DNA from: Oceanospirillales bacterium
GTDB lineage: Bacteria; Pseudomonadota; Gammaproteobacteria; Xanthomonadales; SZUA-36
Direction of reading: 5' to 3'
Length of the DNA: 6,880 nucleotides
Assembly: GCA_003232965.1 (NCBI GenBank)
Contig: QIKG01000163.1
Location: 1-6,880, forward strand
Part shown: positions 5,303 to 6,880 of the stretch, piece after piece
Layout of the letters: each line of letters starts with the position of its first letter
Numbering within the stretch: the stretch's first letter is position 1
Made by a program: the position numbers and the translations under genes
The notes under the pieces: model-generated
Databases searched by the model: none
What the model saw: only the letters and a program-made list of their open reading frames with translations
Told to the model about the DNA's origin: nothing

Positions 5303-6445
5303 TTAATCGAGATTGCGAAAGTATTGCCTGATTATCGGATTAAAACGCTCGAAATCTACCAGAAAAGAGTCATGGCCCTGGAGTGAATTGGGTTGATGGA
5401 ATTCAACCCGGGTAGCACAGGTATCCAGACCATCGGCCAGTTCTTTTTGCTGGTGCAAAGGAAACAGCAGGTCACTATTGACACCGATAATACAGGCTGA
5501 GGTCAGTTTTACTTCGCACAGCTTTTCAGCGATTCGTTGATGTCCAGGTACTTCAATTGAGTGGCAGAGCTTACTGGGGTCTCGGGTGACATCAAACCAG
5601 TCCATTGCTCTTGAAAGATAGATGTAACTGGCAGGATCGAATTGGCCAACAAAGCGATCGGCAGCGGCTTGCAGGTAGGACTCAATTGCATAGTTCATGC
5701 CCCAGGTGGTTTGTGGGAAACGCACTTGATCATCTCGTCCGAAGCGAGAGCGCCATTCTTCTGCAGAGCGGTAAGACACCATACCAATTTTGCGTGCTAG
5801 GCGCATACCTTCCTGTGGCCAGCATTCTTCTGTATAGTTTCCAGTTTGCCAATTGGGGTCCTTGCAGATAATTTCCCGCTGCATTGAGCGAATGGCAATG
5901 GCGTAGGGCTCAGCTGCCGCAGCGGTGGATATGGCTAGGAAGTGCTGGCAACGCCCAGGGTTTTGTTTTAGCCAGGCTAGGGCAGTCATGCCGCCCATTG
6001 ACGGGCCTACTACAGCTGCTACCTTATCGATCCCCAGGTGTTCTAGTAACAAGTTAGCTGAACTTGCAATATCTTCTATGGCCAGCTCCGGGAAATCCAG
6101 TCGCCAAGCTTTGCCAGTGGCAGGGTTAATGCTCGCTGGACCGGTTGACCCTTTACAACTTCCCAATGAATTTATACAAATAACATTCCAATGATTGGTG
6201 TCAATGGCACGCCCAACACCGATTACCTGCTCCCACCAGCCCGGGCTAGGGTCTGCAGTACTGGCAGTTGCATGTGCGGTGGGTGATAAGCCGGTGAACA
6301 ACAGGACAATATTGCTATTATCAGCATTCGCCTTACCAAATCGTTCGTAGGCTAATTGCAGCGATGGCAAGCTGCCGCCCCGATGAAATGCAAAGGGCTT
6401 ATCATATTTGAAAATTTTACTTCCGGGTGGTGTATTGCTAAACAC
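5303..6445 (-). CDS. MetX-family O-acyltransferase, serine/homoserine O-succinyltransferase-like
   Basis: This 380-residue alpha/beta-hydrolase-fold enzyme transfers an acyl group from acyl-CoA to the hydroxyl of homoserine (methionine pathway) or serine (cysteine pathway). The catalytic triad is visible: S149 in VVGPSMGG, D325 in GVNSDLLFP and H358 in LQGHDSF. The family signature GSCKGSTGPASINPATG is at 95-111. Instead of the HALSG-type loop of common MetX acetyl- and succinyltransferases it has TGLSPTAHA (51-59), then GWWE, IDTNHW and NSLGSC. From memory these resemble the serine O-succinyltransferases of Xanthomonas and relatives, so substrate and acyl donor are open and I give no symbol. 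The start is GTG at 6445: an in-frame TAA lies 27 bases upstream, no ATG intervenes, and GAAGAG provides a modest ribosome binding site. A good promoter lies upstream; no cys or met gene is adjacent. Confidence 0.9.
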   Translation of the reverse strand: MFSNTPPGSKIFKYDKPFAFHRGGSLPSLQLAYERFGKANADNSNIVLLFTGLSPTAHATASTADPSPGWWEQVIGVGRAIDTNHWNVICINSLGSCKGSTGPASINPATGKAWRLDFPELAIEDIASSANLLLEHLGIDKVAAVVGPSMGGMTALAWLKQNPGRCQHFLAISTAAAAEPYAIAIRSMQREIICKDPNWQTGNYTEECWPQEGMRLARKIGMVSYRSAEEWRSRFGRDDQVRFPQTTWGMNYAIESYLQAAADRFVGQFDPASYIYLSRAMDWFDVTRDPSKLCHSIEVPGHQRIAEKLCEVKLTSACIIGVNSDLLFPLHQQKELADGLDTCATRVEFHQPNSLQGHDSFLVDFERFNPIIRQYFRNLD

Positions 6446-6475
6446 AGTATTCTCTTCGGTTGTTTTTATGGCTTA

Positions 6476-6505
6476 ATTATAGGTTATCCGGTGACCAGAT
6501 CTTAA
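6476..6505 (-). promoter_or_regulatory. Sigma-70 promoter for the metX-like gene
   Basis: On the minus strand, TTAAGA (6500-6505) and a perfect TATAAT (6476-6481) are 18 bases apart. Transcription would start near 6469, giving a leader of about 24 bases before the GTG start at 6445. The spacer contains an imperfect inverted repeat, GGTTATCCGGTGACC (6482-6496), that might bind a repressor; it does not match the MetJ box AGACGTCT. Found by eye. Confidence 0.55.
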
Positions 6506-6527
6506 ATCCATCCTGTATCATTAGAAA

Positions 6528-6880
6528 ATGAAGTCAAAAGAGGTCATCAGCTCGCAGTCAGGGATTCACCCTGACTTGAGAAAAGTTATCTTAAAACATT
6601 CTCAAAATGAATGGAAGCAGCCTATTCGTGCCCATACCAAATTGGCTTTTGAGGGTTTTAATAGACTCCGCGAAGCGGCTGGGTTTGATGGCTTTATTCT
6701 CGATGCAGGTTGCGGTACAGGGCAGGGAACTCTGCAGCTTGCAAAACAATTCCCACAGACACTGGTTGTTGGTATTGATCAGTCAGAGCAACGACTCGGG
6801 CGAGGCTTGCTTACAATTGAACAGAAAACCCAGCTTAGCGATAAACCAATTTTGATCAATAATTGTATGCTGATGCGTGC
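6528..6880 (+). CDS. TrmB-like SAM-dependent methyltransferase, N-terminal part (runs off the right edge)
   Basis: The reading frame is open from the ATG at 6528 to the right edge (117 full codons). The product begins MKSKEVISSQSGIHPDLRKV and continues with KHSQNEWKQPIRAHTKLAF, then the Rossmann-fold SAM-binding motif I LDAGCGTGQGT (58-68) and the motif II acidic residue D84 in VVGIDQSEQRLGRG. HP-x-L, KPI-like and GIDQS-x-x-RLG segments recall TrmB, which makes 7-methylguanosine at tRNA position 46, or a TrmB-like paralogue. The catalytic C-terminal part is missing, so the substrate is not settled. An in-frame TAG at 6522 fixes 6528 as the first ATG. There is no Shine-Dalgarno sequence, and a TATCAT box ends 6 bases before the ATG. 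The gene diverges from the metX-like gene across 82 bases. Confidence 0.85.
   Translation, partial: MKSKEVISSQSGIHPDLRKVILKHSQNEWKQPIRAHTKLAFEGFNRLREAAGFDGFILDAGCGTGQGTLQLAKQFPQTLVVGIDQSEQRLGRGLLTIEQKTQLSDKPILINNCMLMR

Noticed and set aside
5165..5386. Plus-strand open frame of 73 codons across the tRNA gene
   Set aside because: It runs through the complement of tRNA-Leu and the end of the metX-like gene. Short frames reading GGGIEPPLCYQNWILNPARLPVPP-like peptides are a known annotation artefact over tRNA-Leu genes.
6607..6855. Plus-strand open frame of 82 codons near the right edge
   Set aside because: It overlaps the methyltransferase frame that starts at 6528 and carries the clear SAM-binding motif; this frame shows no domain.

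Overview
The window looks like an ordinary stretch of chromosome from a gammaproteobacterium, probably a free-living or marine lineage. The evidence is an RNase D very close in layout to the E. coli enzyme, a FabA of typical length (only unsaturated-fatty-acid-making proteobacteria carry it), a bacterial class II tRNA-Leu with encoded CCA, and moderate GC. The lineage below class level is inference.

Layout, left to right. Positions 1-1294 (minus strand) hold the start of an exported protein that follows rnd (RNase D) after only 3 bases. A 148-base divergent gap (1295-1442) separates rnd from a plus-strand gene for a large exported protein (1443-3527). That protein has a signal peptide, a very acidic stretch without Lys or Arg, degenerate helical repeats and a C-terminal SUMF1/formylglycine-generating-enzyme-like domain that lacks the catalytic cysteines. 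It converges on a minus-strand secreted S1/P1-type zinc nuclease (3576-4406). Upstream of the nuclease on the same strand are fabA (4573-5088), a perfect 28-base inverted repeat resembling a REPIN (5097-5155), tRNA-Leu(CAA) (5166-5252) and a MetX-family acyltransferase (5303-6445). A divergent TrmB-like methyltransferase begins at 6528 and runs off the right edge.

The genes do not form one pathway. They are housekeeping functions (RNA processing, unsaturated fatty acid synthesis, sulfur amino acid synthesis, a tRNA) mixed with two exported proteins. The metX-like gene has a good sigma-70 promoter (6476-6505) and the tRNA has its own stable-RNA-type promoter (5270-5298). The 77 bases between the tRNA and fabA are almost filled by the inverted repeat, and I see no convincing fabA promoter or ribosome binding site, so fabA may depend on transcription from the tRNA promoter or on sequence inside the repeat.

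I see no clear sign of a new multi-gene system, phage, CRISPR array or complete transposon. The points most worth a second look are the inverted repeat between tRNA-Leu and fabA, the serine/homoserine O-succinyltransferase-like signature of the MetX protein, and the unusual architecture of the SUMF-domain protein. No stretch over 300 bases lacks a gene.
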